Assembly (NCBI GenBank): GCA_945888375.1
Contig: CAMCZZ010000010.1
Location: 45,734-109,733, forward strand
Direction: 5' to 3'
Origin: Akkermansia muciniphila
Lineage (GTDB): Bacteria > Verrucomicrobiota > Verrucomicrobiia > Opitutales > Opitutaceae
DNA: 64,000 bases
Under the pieces are notes generated by a model. That model saw only the letters and a list, made by a program, of their open reading frames with translations, ran no database searches and had not been told where the DNA came from. The translations under genes were made by a program, and so were the position numbers. Below, piece by piece: positions 1-8,180 of the stretch. Position 1 is the first letter of the stretch; each line of letters opens with the position of its first letter.

Positions 1-2
1 AG

Positions 3-1577
3 TATTCGGAAAACACCCTCGATGCCACGAATGCCTGGCAACTCCTGATCGAGGACGAGGCACGTTTGCGGGGCTTGCCCGCCCACGCGATCGCGGCGGC
101 CCTCGACTCGGCCCGGCGCAAGGGGCTGGGTTCCGGGGAGAAACCGGTTTGGCGTTTCACTTTGCACGGACCTTCGCTCGAGCCGGTCATGCTCTACGCC
201 GAGGACGAGGCCCTGCGCCGGGAAGTCTGGGCCGGCTCGGTGGCGGTGGGTGCCGAGGCGGAGGGGGGGAAGTGGGACAATGGTCCGCTCGTCCAGCGCA
301 TCCTCGCCCTCCGATCCGAAAAGGCCGCGCTTTTGGGCAAAGCCAGTTTTGCCGATCTCGTGCTCACCCGGCGCATGGCGCGCGACGGCGCGCGCGCCCT
401 GGCCTTTGTGACGGATTTTGAGACGCGTTGCCGCGCGGCCTTCGCGCGCGAATGTGCCGGTTTGGAAGCGTTCAAGGCGGTCCGCACCGGCGAGGCGGCC
501 GGTCCGCTCAAGGCGTGGGAAGTCTCGTTCTGGGCGGAGAAAATGCGTCGTGAGCAGCATGCCTTTGATGACGAGGAGCTGCGTCCCTACTTCGAGGTCG
601 GGCGCGTGCAGGCCGGACTGTGGGAGCTGGCCCGGCGCGTCTTTGGACTGCGCATCACGGAGCTCGGCATCGCTCCGGAAGAGAAGTGGTGCGACGAGGT
701 GAAGTATTACGAAATGCACGACGAGGCCGGCCGGCAGCTGGGGTCGTTCTACGCCGACTGGCACCCGCGCGAGGCCAAGCGCGGCGGCGCCTGGATGGGC
801 TACCTCGTGACCGGCGGCCCCGGGCTGGACGGCGGCCGTGCGCCCCATTTGGGCTATATCTGCGGCAACATGTCCCCCCCCACGCCGGGGCGTGCCGCGC
901 TGCTGACCCACCGCGAGGTCGAGACGATTTTCCACGAATTCGGCCATTTGCTGCACCACCTCCTCGGCGAGGTGCCGGTCAAGTCACTCAATGGCGTCAA
1001 CGTGGCGTGGGACTTTGTCGAGCTGCCCTCGCAGATCATGGAAAACTGGTGCTGGGAGCGTGAGTCCCTCGACCTCTTTGCCCGCCACCACGAAACCGGT
1101 GCGCCCATCCCGGAGGGCCTGTTTGCCAAGATGCTCGGGGCGCGAAACTACCGCTCGGCCTGCGCCTCGATGCGCCAGGTGCAGTTCGCCAAGATGGATC
1201 TTCTGCTGCACACCCGCACGGCGGAGTTTCTTGACGGGGACCTGGAGGCAAAGACCCGCGCCCTCGTGGCGGAGAACATGATCCCCACCGTGCCGCCCGC
1301 GCGCACCATCGTGCGGCGCTTCGGGCATCTCTTCTCGGATCCGGTCGGCTATGCGGCCGGTTACTACTCCTACAAGTGGGCGGAGGTGCTGGAGGCGGAC
1401 GCCTTTACGCGGTGGAAGGCAGCCGGAGTCTTCTCCCGCAAGGTCGGAGCCGAGTTCGTCGAACACATCCTGAGCAAGGGGAACAGTGAGGATGCCGACG
1501 TGCTCTTCCGCCGGTTCATGGGCCGGGATGCCGACCCGGCGGCGCTGCTCGAGCGCAGCGGACTCGCGTCGGCTTGA
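3..1577 (+). CDS. M3 family oligopeptidase, 5' end outside window
   Basis: Zinc metallopeptidase of the M3 (thimet oligopeptidase / oligopeptidase A / Dcp) family, a cytoplasmic enzyme that degrades short peptides. The frame is open from the first bases of the window, and the upstream codons read as typical M3 sequence (YSENTLDATNAW), so the gene begins before position 1. The zinc motif HEFGH is encoded at 934-948, and the third ligand is probably the Glu of VELPSQ near 1019. The family motif YYSYKWAEVLEADAF lies near the C-terminus. About 525 residues are visible of a family length near 680. A cupin gene follows after about 100 bp on the same strand. The substrate (general peptides or cleaved signal peptides) cannot be decided from sequence. 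Confidence 0.93.
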   Translation, partial: YSENTLDATNAWQLLIEDEARLRGLPAHAIAAALDSARRKGLGSGEKPVWRFTLHGPSLEPVMLYAEDEALRREVWAGSVAVGAEAEGGKWDNGPLVQRILALRSEKAALLGKASFADLVLTRRMARDGARALAFVTDFETRCRAAFARECAGLEAFKAVRTGEAAGPLKAWEVSFWAEKMRREQHAFDDEELRPYFEVGRVQAGLWELARRVFGLRITELGIAPEEKWCDEVKYYEMHDEAGRQLGSFYADWHPREAKRGGAWMGYLVTGGPGLDGGRAPHLGYICGNMSPPTPGRAALLTHREVETIFHEFGHLLHHLLGEVPVKSLNGVNVAWDFVELPSQIMENWCWERESLDLFARHHETGAPIPEGLFAKMLGARNYRSACASMRQVQFAKMDLLLHTRTAEFLDGDLEAKTRALVAENMIPTVPPARTIVRRFGHLFSDPVGYAAGYYSYKWAEVLEADAFTRWKAAGVFSRKVGAEFVEHILSKGNSEDADVLFRRFMGRDADPAALLERSGLASA

Positions 1578-1680
1578 TTCCCTTTCCCGGACCCCTCCTA
1601 GCATGGAACCGCTCGGTGCGTGCGTGCCCGGGCGAAAGAGGTGGCCAGACCGGGAGGCGGGCGGCTAGGCCTGCGGTTCT

Positions 1681-2145
1681 ATGATTATCGCCGATCTAGC
1701 CAAGATTCCGGGTGGAACTTTCCCTGCGCAGCGTTGGGGCCGCGGCCTGGTGGGCCAGGCCACCCAGCCCATCCAGGCCAAGGGTTTTTCCATGGGTTTT
1801 TCCGTGCTCGCGCCCAAGGGAGGCCAAGTGCCCTGGCACAACCAGGAGCAGGAGGAGGTTTACTTTATCGTGCAGGGCGAGGGTGAGATCTGTGTTCACA
1901 ACGAGCGCTCCCCGATCAAGGCCGGCCAGGCGGTCTATATGCCTCCGGGGCAATTTCATCAGCTCACCAACACGGGTGACGAGCCCATGCACATGATCTA
2001 CGTGTATTGCCCCGGCGGTGACGTCGCCCACTGGCGGCAAGAGCTGAACGGCACCCTGCCTGCGGCGGGCACCGGGGACATCCCTCCGCTGCCCGAGGGG
2101 GCGCAGCCGCAGTGGACGGCCATCACGCCGAAGCCCTTGGTTTAA
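1681..2145 (+). CDS. Single-domain cupin protein
   Basis: Small cytoplasmic cupin, 154 residues, no signal peptide. Cupin motif 1 is recognisable around residues 47-66 (GGQVPWHNQEQEEVYFIVQG) and motif 2 around 82-97 with PPG and His93. The usual HxH of motif 1 is HNQ here, so one metal-binding histidine is replaced by glutamine; His53, a Glu at 57-59 and His93 remain. The fold is therefore clear, but metal content and reaction are not. It may be a small-molecule binding protein or a degenerate isomerase or dioxygenase. The ATG at 1681 is preceded by pyrimidines, not a Shine-Dalgarno. It converges on the creatininase-like gene with only 32 bp between stops. Confidence 0.85.
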   Translation: MIIADLAKIPGGTFPAQRWGRGLVGQATQPIQAKGFSMGFSVLAPKGGQVPWHNQEQEEVYFIVQGEGEICVHNERSPIKAGQAVYMPPGQFHQLTNTGDEPMHMIYVYCPGGDVAHWRQELNGTLPAAGTGDIPPLPEGAQPQWTAITPKPLV

Positions 2146-2177
2146 TGCCTTCGGTGGTGGAGCGAGCCGACCGCCTG

Positions 2178-3737
2178 TTACGCCTCGGCCGTCAACTGGC
2201 GGACGGTCTCGGCCAGTGACACGGCGGCCCCGTGCGCCCAGAGCTCGCCTTTTTCGGTGGTGGCGATGGTGGCGTCGCCCATTACGCCTTCAGGTGCCAG
2301 ATCCCGGGTGGACCAGGCCAGGTTCAACGCGGCGCCTTCGGGCCGCAGTTCGCCGGGTGCGTGGAGATCGGCCGGATGGTGGCAGACGGCCAGTGAGCGG
2401 CGCACCAAGCCGGGGGCGAGGGCGAGCATGATCGAGGTTTCCCACTCCCCGGCGTGGAAGCCGTAGGCCGCCTCCTGCGCGGTTTGGGCGGGCTTGTAGG
2501 TGCTTTGCAGCATGCCCAAGCGCAAGCCCGGCAAGGGTTGCAACTCGCGGATCAACGCCACCAGCACGGCGCTGTTGCCACCGTGGGTATTGAACAGGGC
2601 GATGCGGCGAAAACCCAGTTGGCGCAGTTGCTCGATCTGGGTGCGCACCAACCGGGCGAAGGTGCGGTAAGTGAGGGTCAGGGTGCCGGTCCAGTCGGCG
2701 TGTTCGTTGCTCTTGCCAATGGTCACGGGCGGGGCGACGTAGGCCGGTATGCCGTCGGCCAGCAAGGCGAGGGCGCGGGCGAGGAGGCCTTGGCCGATGA
2801 TCGCATCGACGCCCACGGGCAGATGGGGGCCGTGCTGCTCGATGGCGCCGGTCGGCAAAAGGGCGACGGCTCCGGGGCGGCGGGCGGCGGCGCGCAGGGC
2901 CTCCGGGGTGAGGCCGCCGAGGTAGCGGTCGCCAAAGGGACGCCACTGCGGAGTGACGATGGAGGCGGTTTGGGCGGGCGTGGCGGGCGCACCGGCGTCG
3001 GGCCGGGTGTGGCCATGCCAAGCGGCCTCCTCGAGAATACGACCGAGGCGGGCGGCGGCCTGGCGGTGCGTCAAATGGGCGGACTGGGCGCGGGCGTCTT
3101 CCACCGGACCGCCGGGAAGAGGCGGAGCCTGGCGCCAGTTGCCGGGGCGGAAATGCTCGTCACTGGATCGCTGGGGGGCGGAAGGCACGGGCACCACGCC
3201 GAGGAGCGTGGCGGCGAGGGCCTGGGTTTCCCGGCGGACAGCAAGGGCGGCGGCGGGGTGAAAATCCAGGCCCAGCGAGGCGAGGTGCACCCGGTAAACC
3301 CCAAGCCCGAGCTCGACCCGCACGTCCCGGGCGGCGGCATCGAGCCATTCACGGTGCCAGGGGCTGCTGGAGAAAATCAGCAGTTTTGCGAAACCGGCGA
3401 AATGAACGCCGCGCGCGACCTCGAGCACGAGATCCCGCCCGTCCACGGCGTCCAGGCCGAACCAAGTGGAGTCGGGGTGAGGCGAGGGCCCGAAGCGGAG
3501 CGGGGGCAGGATGCACGGTGCGCAGGAGGCGAGAGCGTCGCCGCAGGCTGCGGCCAGCAAATCCGTCAGCACGACTTCCTCGGCGTTGATCGGAAGGCCC
3601 ATCCCATGGTCGGCGTGACCGCATACGGGCAGCACGGCGAGCGCTCCGGGCCGGGTGGCGGCGGCGGGAAATTCGTTGGTGGTCAGGTGTGCCCAGCAGC
3701 AATCGGGATGGGCCCGGGCGAGCCAGGTCATAGTCAT
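2178..3737 (-). CDS. Tandem creatininase-family protein with degenerate N-terminal half
   Basis: Creatininase-family amidohydrolase of 519 residues, about twice the usual ~250. The C-terminal half (about 265-519) carries the metal-site pattern: Glu300 and His302 in GAIEQHGPHLPVGVDA, Asp311, NTHGGN (382-387) and HAGEWETS (428-435). The N-terminal half (about 12-180) aligns with the same fold, but Glu300 corresponds to Ala42, Asp311 to Glu53, and NTHGGN is replaced by SSSPWH, so it is probably inactive. Family members hydrolyse creatinine, formamidopyrimidines or similar cyclic amides; the substrate here is unknown. The frame stays open antisense to the photolyase up to about 4733. I start at the ATG at 3737, where family-like sequence begins and overlap with 3840 is avoided. 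Confidence 0.85.
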   Translation of the reverse strand: MTMTWLARAHPDCCWAHLTTNEFPAAATRPGALAVLPVCGHADHGMGLPINAEEVVLTDLLAAACGDALASCAPCILPPLRFGPSPHPDSTWFGLDAVDGRDLVLEVARGVHFAGFAKLLIFSSSPWHREWLDAAARDVRVELGLGVYRVHLASLGLDFHPAAALAVRRETQALAATLLGVVPVPSAPQRSSDEHFRPGNWRQAPPLPGGPVEDARAQSAHLTHRQAAARLGRILEEAAWHGHTRPDAGAPATPAQTASIVTPQWRPFGDRYLGGLTPEALRAAARRPGAVALLPTGAIEQHGPHLPVGVDAIIGQGLLARALALLADGIPAYVAPPVTIGKSNEHADWTGTLTLTYRTFARLVRTQIEQLRQLGFRRIALFNTHGGNSAVLVALIRELQPLPGLRLGMLQSTYKPAQTAQEAAYGFHAGEWETSIMLALAPGLVRRSLAVCHHPADLHAPGELRPEGAALNLAWSTRDLAPEGVMGDATIATTEKGELWAHGAAVSLAETVRQLTAEA

Positions 3738-3839
3738 GCCGCCTAGTGTGAAAGCCCCGGCGGAGCGCGCGAGGGTTTTTCGTGCACCCAGCCTGACTGT
3801 GCGGCTTGCAAACCCGGGCGCGGGAGGCTTTTTGCGGGC

Positions 3840-5336
3840 GTGACCGCTGTCGCCCCCACGCCTGCCCTGCTCTGGTTTCGCCAAGATCTCCGTCTGGCCG
3901 ACAATGCCGCGCTCGCGGCGGCCCTGGCGCGGGGCGGGCCGGTTTTGCCCGTCTTCGTGCTGGATGAGGCGGGCGAGGGCGGCTGGCCCCTGGGCGGGGC
4001 CTCCCGCTGGTGGCTCCATCATTCGCTGGCCTCGCTCGGGGCGGATCTGCGAGCGCGCGGGGTGGGTTTGATCCTGGCCCGGGGAGACTCTGGGGCGGAG
4101 CTGGAACGGTTGGTCGCGGCGACGGGTGCGGGCGCGGTGTATTGGAACCGGCGTTATGAGCCGGCGGTGCGGGAGCGGGACGCGCGCATAAAGGCGCGGC
4201 TGACGGCCGCCGGGATCGAGGCGAAGAGCTTTAACAGCTCCCTGCTCTTCGAGCCGCACACGATCCGCAACAAGCAGGACCGGCCCTTTCAAGTGTTCAC
4301 TCCTTTCTGGCGGCATTGCTCCGCGCTGGGCTGGCCCGAGCCGGTCGCCAGCGGGCAAGGGTGGCTCCGGCCCGCCGGGGCGGCGGGAATGCCGGGCGGG
4401 CCCGGAGTCGCGCTGGCGGACTTGGGACTGCTCCCGGCCCGCCCTTGGGATGCGGGTTTCGGGGCGGTCTGGACGCCGGGCGAGGCGGGGGCGGCGGCAC
4501 GCTTGCAGCGGTTTCTCCAGGCCGAGGCGGTGCATCGTTACGACGAGGAGCGCAACCGGCCCGACTTGGAGGGCACTTCCGGGCTTTCGCCGCATTTGCA
4601 CTGGGGGGAGATCGGGCCGAGGCAGATCGTGGCGGCGGTCCGGGCGCTCGGCCGAGAGGCGGGCACAGACCCGGCCAGCAACGGCGCGCGGGTCTTTCTC
4701 AGCGAGGTGGGCTGGCGGGAGTTCGCCCACCATCTACTCTTTCATTTCCCACACACCCCGGAGCGGCCGTTGCGGGAAGACTTTGCGCGTTTTCCCTGGG
4801 CCGCGGATCCGGATGGGGCAAAACTGCGGGCCTGGTGCCGTGGCCGCACCGGCTATCCCATCGTGGATGCGGGTCTGCGCCAACTCTGGGCGACGGGCTG
4901 GATGCACAACCGGGTGCGTATGATCGCGGCCTCGTTTTTGGTGAAGCACCTGCGCCTGCCTTGGACAGGCGGGGCGGCGTGGTTCTGGGACACTCTGGTC
5001 GATGCCGACCTGGCGGCGAATACCCTCGGCTGGCAGTGGTCGGCGGGCTGTGGTGCGGACGCGGCGCCGTATTTCCGGATTTTCGCGCCGGTCACGCAGG
5101 GTGAGCGTTTTGATGCGGCGGGCGATTATGTGCGCCGCTGGGTGCCGGAGTTAGCGGCCTTGCCGGACAAATTTATCCACGCGCCCTGGACCGCGCCGGT
5201 CGGGGTGCTGACCGCCGCGCGCGTCGAACTCGGTGCCACTTATCCGCGTCCGCTGGTGGATCACGCGGAGGCACGGGCGGAGGCCCTGGCGGCTTTTCAG
5301 GCGCTGCGCGGCCAAGCCAAGGAGGGCGACGCATGA
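3840..5336 (+). CDS. phrB: Deoxyribodipyrimidine photolyase (class I type)
   Basis: Light-driven repair flavoprotein that splits cyclobutane pyrimidine dimers. It has 498 residues and begins with GTG. The N-terminal antenna-binding alpha/beta domain opens with LLWFRQDLRLADNAAL. The C-terminal FAD domain has GYPIVDAGLRQLWATGWMHN, WFWDTLVDADLAANTLGWQW and AAPYFRIFAPVTQGERFD. The Asn four residues before the first Trp of GWQW, which sits by the flavin in E. coli PhrB, is kept. The usual Asn of RIFNP is Ala. The stop overlaps the start of the next photolyase gene (ATGA), so the two are co-translated. DASH- or plant-type cryptochrome is possible but less likely, given the intact photolyase motifs. 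Confidence 0.92.
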   Translation: MTAVAPTPALLWFRQDLRLADNAALAAALARGGPVLPVFVLDEAGEGGWPLGGASRWWLHHSLASLGADLRARGVGLILARGDSGAELERLVAATGAGAVYWNRRYEPAVRERDARIKARLTAAGIEAKSFNSSLLFEPHTIRNKQDRPFQVFTPFWRHCSALGWPEPVASGQGWLRPAGAAGMPGGPGVALADLGLLPARPWDAGFGAVWTPGEAGAAARLQRFLQAEAVHRYDEERNRPDLEGTSGLSPHLHWGEIGPRQIVAAVRALGREAGTDPASNGARVFLSEVGWREFAHHLLFHFPHTPERPLREDFARFPWAADPDGAKLRAWCRGRTGYPIVDAGLRQLWATGWMHNRVRMIAASFLVKHLRLPWTGGAAWFWDTLVDADLAANTLGWQWSAGCGADAAPYFRIFAPVTQGERFDAAGDYVRRWVPELAALPDKFIHAPWTAPVGVLTAARVELGATYPRPLVDHAEARAEALAAFQALRGQAKEGDA

Positions 5337-6925
5337 GCACGCCGCTCCGCCACTTGGTGCTGGTGCTCGGCGATCAGTTAAATGCGGATGCCTCCGCTTT
5401 CGACGGTTTCGAGCCGGGGTGCGACGCGGTGTGGATGGCGGAGGTGCGGGAGGAGTCCGAGCATGTCTGGTCCAGCCAGCCCCGCACCGCGCTCTTCCTG
5501 GCGGCCATGCGCCACTTTCGCGACGAGCGGCGCGCGGCGGGCCAGACGGTGCACTACTCGGAGCTCGGGCAAGCGGCCAATACGGGCACCCTGGCCGGGG
5601 AACTGGCGCGGGCGGTGGCGGAGCTGCGGCCGGCCCGGCTGGTTTTGACCGAGCCGGGCGACTGGCGGGTCTGGCGTGCTTTGGAACAGGCGGCGGAGGG
5701 GCTAGGCCTCGTGCTGGAGGTGCGGCCGGACCGGCATTTTTTCGCGAGTCTGGAGGAGTTTCGTCTCCACGCGCTCGGTCGCAAGCAGCTGCGGCTGGAA
5801 TACTATTACCGCGAGCTGAGGCGGCGGCATCGGGTTTTGCTCGATGCGTCCGGCGGACCCGAGGGCGGCGAGTGGAACTATGATCAGGAAAACCGGGAAG
5901 GATTTCCCAAGGCGGGTCCGGGCGTTTTGCCCGCGCCGACGGCTTTCCCTCCCGATGCAACCACGCGGGAGGTGCTGGCGCTGGTGGCGCGCGTTTTGGC
6001 CGGTCATCCGGGTCGCCTGGAGGCCTTTGACTGGCCGGTGACGGCGGCGGAGGCGCGCCGGGCCTTGGCTGATTTTATCGAGCATCGGCTGCCGTCTTTT
6101 GGCCGGCATCAGGATGCGATGTGGGCGGGCGAGCCCTGGCTCTACCACTCGCGGCTGGCGGCTGCGCTCAATCTCAAGTTGCTCGATCCTCGCGACGTGG
6201 TCGCGGCGGCGGAGGCTGCCTACCGGGCGGGGCGCGCGCCGCTCGCGAGCGTGGAGGGTTTTATCCGCCAGATTCTGGGGTGGCGGGAATACATCCGCGG
6301 CGTTTACTGGTTGCGCATGCCGGAATACGCCGGGGTCAATGCGCTCGGGGCGCAGGGTGCACTCCCGGGTTTTTATTGGACGGGTGACACCGAGATGGCC
6401 TGTTTGCGCGAAGCCATCGGCCAGACGCTCGCGCTGGGTTACGCGCACCACATCCAGCGGCTCATGGTTACGGGGCTTTACACCTTGATGCTCGGGGTCG
6501 AGCCGAAGCGGGTGCACGAATGGTATCTGGCGGTTTATGTCGATGCGGTGGAGTGGGTCGAACTGCCCAACGTCATCGGCATGTCGCAGCACGCGGACGG
6601 GGGCTTTCTTGCGTCCAAACCCTATGTTGCCACCGGCAAATACATCCAGCGCATGAGCAATCACTGCGCTGGTTGCCGTTTCGATCCGGCCAAAGCGGCG
6701 GGGGAGGACGCCTGCCCTTTTACCACGCTTTACTGGGATTTTCTAGAGCGCCACGAGGCGCGCCTGGCGGCCAATCCGCGCATGGCGCTGCAGGTAAAAA
6801 ATCTGGCCCGGCTCGATGCCGGTGCGCGGCAGGCGATCCGGGAACGAGCGGCGTCCATCCGCGCCAACGACGGCAGCCCTCCGTGCCGGCCGGACAGCCC
6901 GCGGCAGGCGTCGCTCTTTACCTGA
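5333..6925 (+). CDS. FeS-type prokaryotic (6-4) photolyase / cryptochrome
   Basis: Cryptochrome/photolyase of the FeS-BCP (CryPro, PF04244) group, whose characterised member Agrobacterium PhrB repairs (6-4) photoproducts. It has 530 residues, as expected for the group. Four cysteines, Cys357, Cys445, Cys448 and Cys461 (NHCAGCRF... and ACPF), reproduce the spacing of the [4Fe-4S] ligands of Agrobacterium PhrB (350/438/441/454) with a constant offset of seven. The flavin region has GWREYIRG and WVELPNVIGMSQHADGG. The start codon overlaps the preceding photolyase stop, and an AAGGAGG sits 6-7 nt before it, one of the few good Shine-Dalgarno sequences here. Repair of (6-4) lesions rather than blue-light signalling is inferred from the family and the operon partner. 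Confidence 0.92.
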   Translation: MSTPLRHLVLVLGDQLNADASAFDGFEPGCDAVWMAEVREESEHVWSSQPRTALFLAAMRHFRDERRAAGQTVHYSELGQAANTGTLAGELARAVAELRPARLVLTEPGDWRVWRALEQAAEGLGLVLEVRPDRHFFASLEEFRLHALGRKQLRLEYYYRELRRRHRVLLDASGGPEGGEWNYDQENREGFPKAGPGVLPAPTAFPPDATTREVLALVARVLAGHPGRLEAFDWPVTAAEARRALADFIEHRLPSFGRHQDAMWAGEPWLYHSRLAAALNLKLLDPRDVVAAAEAAYRAGRAPLASVEGFIRQILGWREYIRGVYWLRMPEYAGVNALGAQGALPGFYWTGDTEMACLREAIGQTLALGYAHHIQRLMVTGLYTLMLGVEPKRVHEWYLAVYVDAVEWVELPNVIGMSQHADGGFLASKPYVATGKYIQRMSNHCAGCRFDPAKAAGEDACPFTTLYWDFLERHEARLAANPRMALQVKNLARLDAGARQAIRERAASIRANDGSPPCRPDSPRQASLFT

Positions 6926-6946
6926 AGGCTGGCGCGCGGGGGCGCG

Positions 6947-7201
6947 TTATTGTTTCGCAGCGAGCAGGGCGGCGAGGGCGGCCTCGTCCACGGTGCCCTG
7001 CACGGCGTGCAGGTGGTGCAGCACGCCCATGCGGTCCTCGGGGGCGGAGGTGGAGATATCGAGCATCCAGTCCTCGGTCTTGGCGGCGGCGACGATCACT
7101 TCGTCGGCCCAGGCGATGACCTCGGCGGCTTCGATGCGGCCCTCGGTGAGGCCGCGAATGTAGTATTCGGCTTGGGTGCGGAGATTGGCGGGAGTGGACA
7201 T
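6947..7201 (-). CDS. Small conserved-looking hypothetical protein
   Basis: 84 residues, acidic and Ala/Glu-rich, predicted mostly helical, without signal peptide or membrane segment. I recognise no domain. The sequence (starting MSTPANLRTQAEYYIRGLTEG) looks like a real small cytoplasmic protein rather than a frame shadow: it has balanced composition, a plausible ATG, and it fits exactly between the photolyase stop and engB without overlap. It lies 54 bp downstream of engB on the same strand and is probably co-transcribed. No function can be proposed. Confidence 0.6.
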   Translation of the reverse strand: MSTPANLRTQAEYYIRGLTEGRIEAAEVIAWADEVIVAAAKTEDWMLDISTSAPEDRMGVLHHLHAVQGTVDEAALAALLAAKQ

Positions 7202-7255
7202 GGAAGCGGCACTTTCGGGGCGGGGCGGGGCGGCGGCGAGCCGTAAGTGGCGGGC

Positions 7256-7861
7256 TTATTCGCCGCTGGGGGCGGCGAGCACGGCGGCGATATGGGCGAG
7301 GATTTCCTTTTCCCCGGTTTTGGCTACGGCGGAACTGGTGAAAACCGGCGGGGGCTCGGGCAGGAAATCGGCGATCACGGCCAGAAAGGCGTCGATCCGG
7401 GTGCGGGTCTGGGCGGCGGAGTGTTTGTCGGTCTTGGTGAAAACTAGATTGAAATCGACTTCGCACCCGGCGAGCCAGCGCAGGAAATCGAGGTCGATGC
7501 GCTGAGGCTCTAGGCGCGAATCGATCAGCACGAAGACCGCGGCGAGGTTGCGGCGTTTCTCCAGGTAGTTACCGACGGCGCGGTTGAACTCGTGTTTGTC
7601 CTGGGTGGCGACCTTGGCGAAGCCGTAGCCGGGCAGATCGACGAGGGCCCAGTTCCCGTTGATCTGGAAGAAATTCATCAGCTTGGTCTTGCCGGGAATA
7701 TCGGAAGCCACGGCGAGGGCGCGGCGGCCGGTCAGCAGGTTGACCAGGGAGGACTTGCCTACGTTGGAGCGGCCGATGAGGGCGAATTCGGGCAGGTTCC
7801 ACGCCGGGCAGGCGCGCAGGTCGGGGGCGCTGGTCACGAAGTCGGCGGTTTTGATTTTCAT
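7256..7861 (-). CDS. engB: Ribosome biogenesis GTPase EngB/YihA (YsxC)
   Basis: Small GTPase needed for assembly of the 50S subunit. It has 201 residues, as normal for the family. All G motifs are visible: G1 GRSNVGKS (30-37), G2 DIPGKTK (54-60), G3 DLPGYG, G4 TKTD and a G5-like SSA near the C-terminus. The frame extends 44 codons further upstream without family similarity; the ATG at 7861 gives the standard N-terminus (MKIKTADFVTSAPDL). Upstream lies a 145-bp inverted-repeat element. The small unknown gene at 6947-7201 follows downstream. Confidence 0.96.
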   Translation of the reverse strand: MKIKTADFVTSAPDLRACPAWNLPEFALIGRSNVGKSSLVNLLTGRRALAVASDIPGKTKLMNFFQINGNWALVDLPGYGFAKVATQDKHEFNRAVGNYLEKRRNLAAVFVLIDSRLEPQRIDLDFLRWLAGCEVDFNLVFTKTDKHSAAQTRTRIDAFLAVIADFLPEPPPVFTSSAVAKTGEKEILAHIAAVLAAPSGE

Positions 7862-8180
7862 GCAGTTCGTGCGGTAAACCAAGAAGGCGGGGGCGGAACG
7901 ATCGGTAGCGAGCCTAAACCAGCGGGTTTCGACGGGCGGGGCCGAGAGGATTCGGGTTTTTCGTATTAAACTATTAAACGCAGTTGAAACCACGGATTAC
8001 ACGGAGAGCACGGATAACCAGGGCGTTATGAATCCAGTGATCTTCACTTGGCGGGTGAATCATTTTAGGCCTTTGTCTCCCTCGCAACGCTCTGAATCTG
8101 TGTAATTCGTGGTAAAGTTGAACTGCGGAATTTAGGATTAAGTGCTTTTCGCGGCCGCCTTCTCCTCATGGATTCAAGGT
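7862..8180. other. Divergent intergenic region engB/menC containing an inverted-repeat element
   Basis: About 320 bp between the divergent engB and menC starts. The only organised sequence I see is the inverted repeat at 7981-8125, annotated separately. No tRNA, small ORF or riboswitch could be recognised, and no strong sigma-70 promoter stands out for either gene. Confidence 0.6.
7981..8125. repeat. 145-bp inverted-repeat element with CACGGATTACACGGA-type arms
   Basis: Left arm 7981-8005 (CAGTTGAAACCACGGATTAC then ACGGA) and right arm 8097-8125 (its reverse complement reads CAGTTCAACTTTACCACGAA then TTACACAGA) form an imperfect terminal inverted repeat around about 90 bp. The left arm continues as a periodic CACGGA repeat to about 8018. 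No ORF inside. The shape is that of a non-coding REP- or MITE-like unit; the same CACGRA periodicity recurs at 21285 and 22338. Confidence 0.7.

Noticed and set aside
3738..4733. Upstream extension of the creatininase-like frame (open to 4733)
   Set aside because: It runs antisense through the photolyase gene, is Arg/Pro-rich and lacks any similarity; GC-rich antisense frames stay open by chance.
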